Below are positions 31,572 to 32,817 of a DNA stretch of 32,817 bases, piece after piece. The notes under the pieces were generated by a model that saw only the letters and a program-made list of their open reading frames with translations, was not told the origin of the DNA and did not search any database. This stretch comes from an uncultured beta proteobacterium. GTDB lineage: Bacteria > Pseudomonadota > Gammaproteobacteria > Burkholderiales > Burkholderiaceae_C. Position 1 is the first letter of the stretch. Every line of letters begins with the position of its first letter. The position numbers were made by a program, and so were the translations under genes. The stretch spans positions 1 to 32,817 of the forward strand of contig CAINUX010000176.1 of the NCBI GenBank assembly GCA_903853895.1, given 5' to 3'.

Positions 31572-31708
31572 GGCAGTATCTTCCCCTAGTGCAATTGGTT
31601 GGTGCATCGAGTTTGCCACTGAACACTGGCAATAGCGATGCCGAAACGGCGCTCTCCCAAGGTATCGCTGACCTAGCGCAAACAAAGCCCCCTGCAAAGG
31701 TTCACAAT

Positions 31709-31727
31709 TCTTCCATTGGAACAATGC
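31709..31727. promoter_or_regulatory. 19-bp near-perfect palindrome upstream of the DUF3141 gene
   Basis: ATTCTTCCATTGGAACAAT pairs at 8 of 9 positions around a central T, with a perfect inner TTCCATTGGAA. It lies 31-49 bases before the GTG start at 31759, a typical operator position, in the 187-base region shared with the divergent HDOD gene. Confidence 0.4.
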
Positions 31728-31758
31728 CGATGAGCAGGCATTCTGAAAGGACACGACC

Positions 31759-32817
31759 GTGACCGAGCGCAAAATCAAAAAGAATCAAAGCCCCGAACAA
31801 TCCACTGCTCCGGCATCAGCAACAGCGGCTGACTTCGGTGATTACTGGACCGACGCTGCCCAGAGAACCGTGCTTTTTCTGGACACTCTGCTCAATCGCG
31901 GAAACGCCTACATCGAGAATCTGGAAAAAGGCACGCCCTCGCTGTTGAAGTTCAGCTCTGAAATGGTGCTCGACGGCCGTGAATTAGCCGAGCCCTGCAA
32001 CTACGCGCTACTGCATTTGCTGCCACCCGACAGCATGCCGGTCAACCCGGAATTGCGACCCGTAGTGGTAGTGGACCCACGCGCGGGCCATGGCCCCGGC
32101 ATTGGCGGTTTCAAGTTTGACTCCGAAGTGGGTGTTGCCATGCGCGCAGGCCATGCGGTGTATTTCATCGCCTTCCGCCCGCAACCCGAAGAAGGCCAGA
32201 CGCTGTTCACAGTGATGCATGCCGAGGCGCGGTTCATGGAAGAAGTCATCGCCCTCCACCCGGCCTGCAAAGCCCGACCCGTGGTCATTGGCAACTGCCA
32301 GGCCGGCTGGGCCATGATGGCACTCAACGCCACGCGCCCCGACCTGTTTGGACCCTTGATGATTGTGGGCGCGCCCCTGTCCTACTGGGCCGGTAGCTCC
32401 ACACTGAACCCCATGCGCTACTCGGGCGCGGCGCTGGGTGGCTCGTGGCTGGCGTCGATGACGGCCGACATGGGAGCAGACCGCTTTGATGGTGCCCACT
32501 TGGTAGAAAATTTCGAAAAACTCAACCCCGCCAACACGCTGTGGAACCGCTACTACAAACTGTGGTCCAACATCGACACCGAGGCCGAGCGCTTTCTGGA
32601 ATTCGAAAAATGGTGGGGTGGTTTCTTCCGCATGACCGGCTCCGAGATCGAGGCCATTGTGGAGAACCTGTTTGTCGGCAACCGCCTTGCCCGCGGGACC
32701 GTGATGGATGGCGACAAGGCCATTGACCTGCGCGCCATCACCTCGCCCGTGGTGGTGTTTGCCTCACACGGCGACAACATCACACCGGTGCCACAGGCGC
32801 TGGACTGGATCATTGAC
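31759..32817 (+). CDS. DUF3141 protein, PHA-synthase-like alpha/beta hydrolase (3' end outside the window)
   Basis: The first 353 codons are present and the frame is open to the last base. The GTG start at 31759 follows AAAGGA by 8 bases. After a Lys/Ser/Ala-rich N-terminus the sequence has an alpha/beta hydrolase core: VVVVDPRAGHGPGIGGFK, AGHAVYFIAFRP, the nucleophile-elbow GNCQAGWAMMAL with cysteine at the nucleophile position as in PHA synthases (GxCxG), and PVVVFASHGDNITPV near the end. DUF3141 proteins are usually about twice this length and their function is not established. The divergent neighbourhood contains the hydratase-phosphotransacetylase and acetate kinase genes, as I recall for other proteobacteria. 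Membership is clear; the activity is unknown. Confidence 0.85.
   Translation, partial: MTERKIKKNQSPEQSTAPASATAADFGDYWTDAAQRTVLFLDTLLNRGNAYIENLEKGTPSLLKFSSEMVLDGRELAEPCNYALLHLLPPDSMPVNPELRPVVVVDPRAGHGPGIGGFKFDSEVGVAMRAGHAVYFIAFRPQPEEGQTLFTVMHAEARFMEEVIALHPACKARPVVIGNCQAGWAMMALNATRPDLFGPLMIVGAPLSYWAGSSTLNPMRYSGAALGGSWLASMTADMGADRFDGAHLVENFEKLNPANTLWNRYYKLWSNIDTEAERFLEFEKWWGGFFRMTGSEIEAIVENLFVGNRLARGTVMDGDKAIDLRAITSPVVVFASHGDNITPVPQALDWIID

Noticed and set aside
1..32817. CRISPR array, tRNA/rRNA genes, insertion sequences or phage genes
   Set aside because: No regularly spaced repeats, cloverleaf-like sequences, transposase or phage proteins were recognised by reading; dedicated searches were not possible.

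Overview
The window looks like a chromosome segment of a Burkholderiales bacterium, most likely family Comamonadaceae (Rhodoferax/Polaromonas/Acidovorax-like). The reasons are the high GC content, betaproteobacterial-type housekeeping proteins (UvrA, PurE/PurK, PyrF, TsaB/RimI), and dispersed repeats of a kind I associate with this family: a low-GC element with GCTAT/ATAGC and GGGCTAGAGGCC-like ends, and a GC-rich intergenic element with a GGGCGGCCCG core. No rRNA, tRNA, CRISPR array, insertion sequence or prophage gene was recognised. No gene-free stretch exceeds 300 bases.

Layout. (1) 1-6281: the 3'-most ~916 codons of uvrA, an orphan cytosolic TPR-GAF histidine kinase, and a convergent glutathione S-transferase. 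(2) 6334-9635 (minus): a DUF1800 lipoprotein followed by a Tat-exported DUF1501 protein. (3) 9724-13760 (minus): a tight gene string of an EamA-type permease, tsaB, rimI, a family-4-type uracil-DNA glycosylase and pyrF. (4) 13829-18636 (plus): a SemiSWEET transporter, an SGNH/GDSL lipoprotein plus OmpW-like protein pair, then after a strong terminator an ExeA/GspA-type ATPase and a GspB-like partner. (5) 18684-21431 (minus): purE-purK-tsaC(sua5). (6) 21603-25483 (plus): a thioredoxin-TPR protein and a large beta-propeller/Y_Y_Y/GGDEF receptor. (7) 25649-31571 (minus): an alpha/beta hydrolase, a ribbon-helix-helix protein, a DJ-1/PfpI protein, acetate kinase, a MaoC-hydratase/phosphotransacetylase fusion and an HDOD protein. 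(8) 31759 to the end (plus): the N-terminal 353 codons of a DUF3141 (PHA-synthase-like) protein.

How genes work together: tsaB and tsaC serve tRNA t6A synthesis; purE/purK and pyrF serve purine and pyrimidine synthesis; uvrA and the uracil-DNA glycosylase serve DNA repair. The most suggestive system is at the right end. There a PhaJ-like hydratase fused to phosphotransacetylase, acetate kinase, and a divergent PHA-synthase-like protein sit together, with a CTGC-N3-GCAG palindrome before the fusion gene and a 19-bp near-palindrome before the DUF3141 gene. A role in acyl-phosphate/acyl-CoA or PHA metabolism is an inference. The second theme is a dispersed low-GC repeat that sits inside reading frames (uvrA, tsaC twice, purK, the eamA tail) and has been absorbed as coding sequence.
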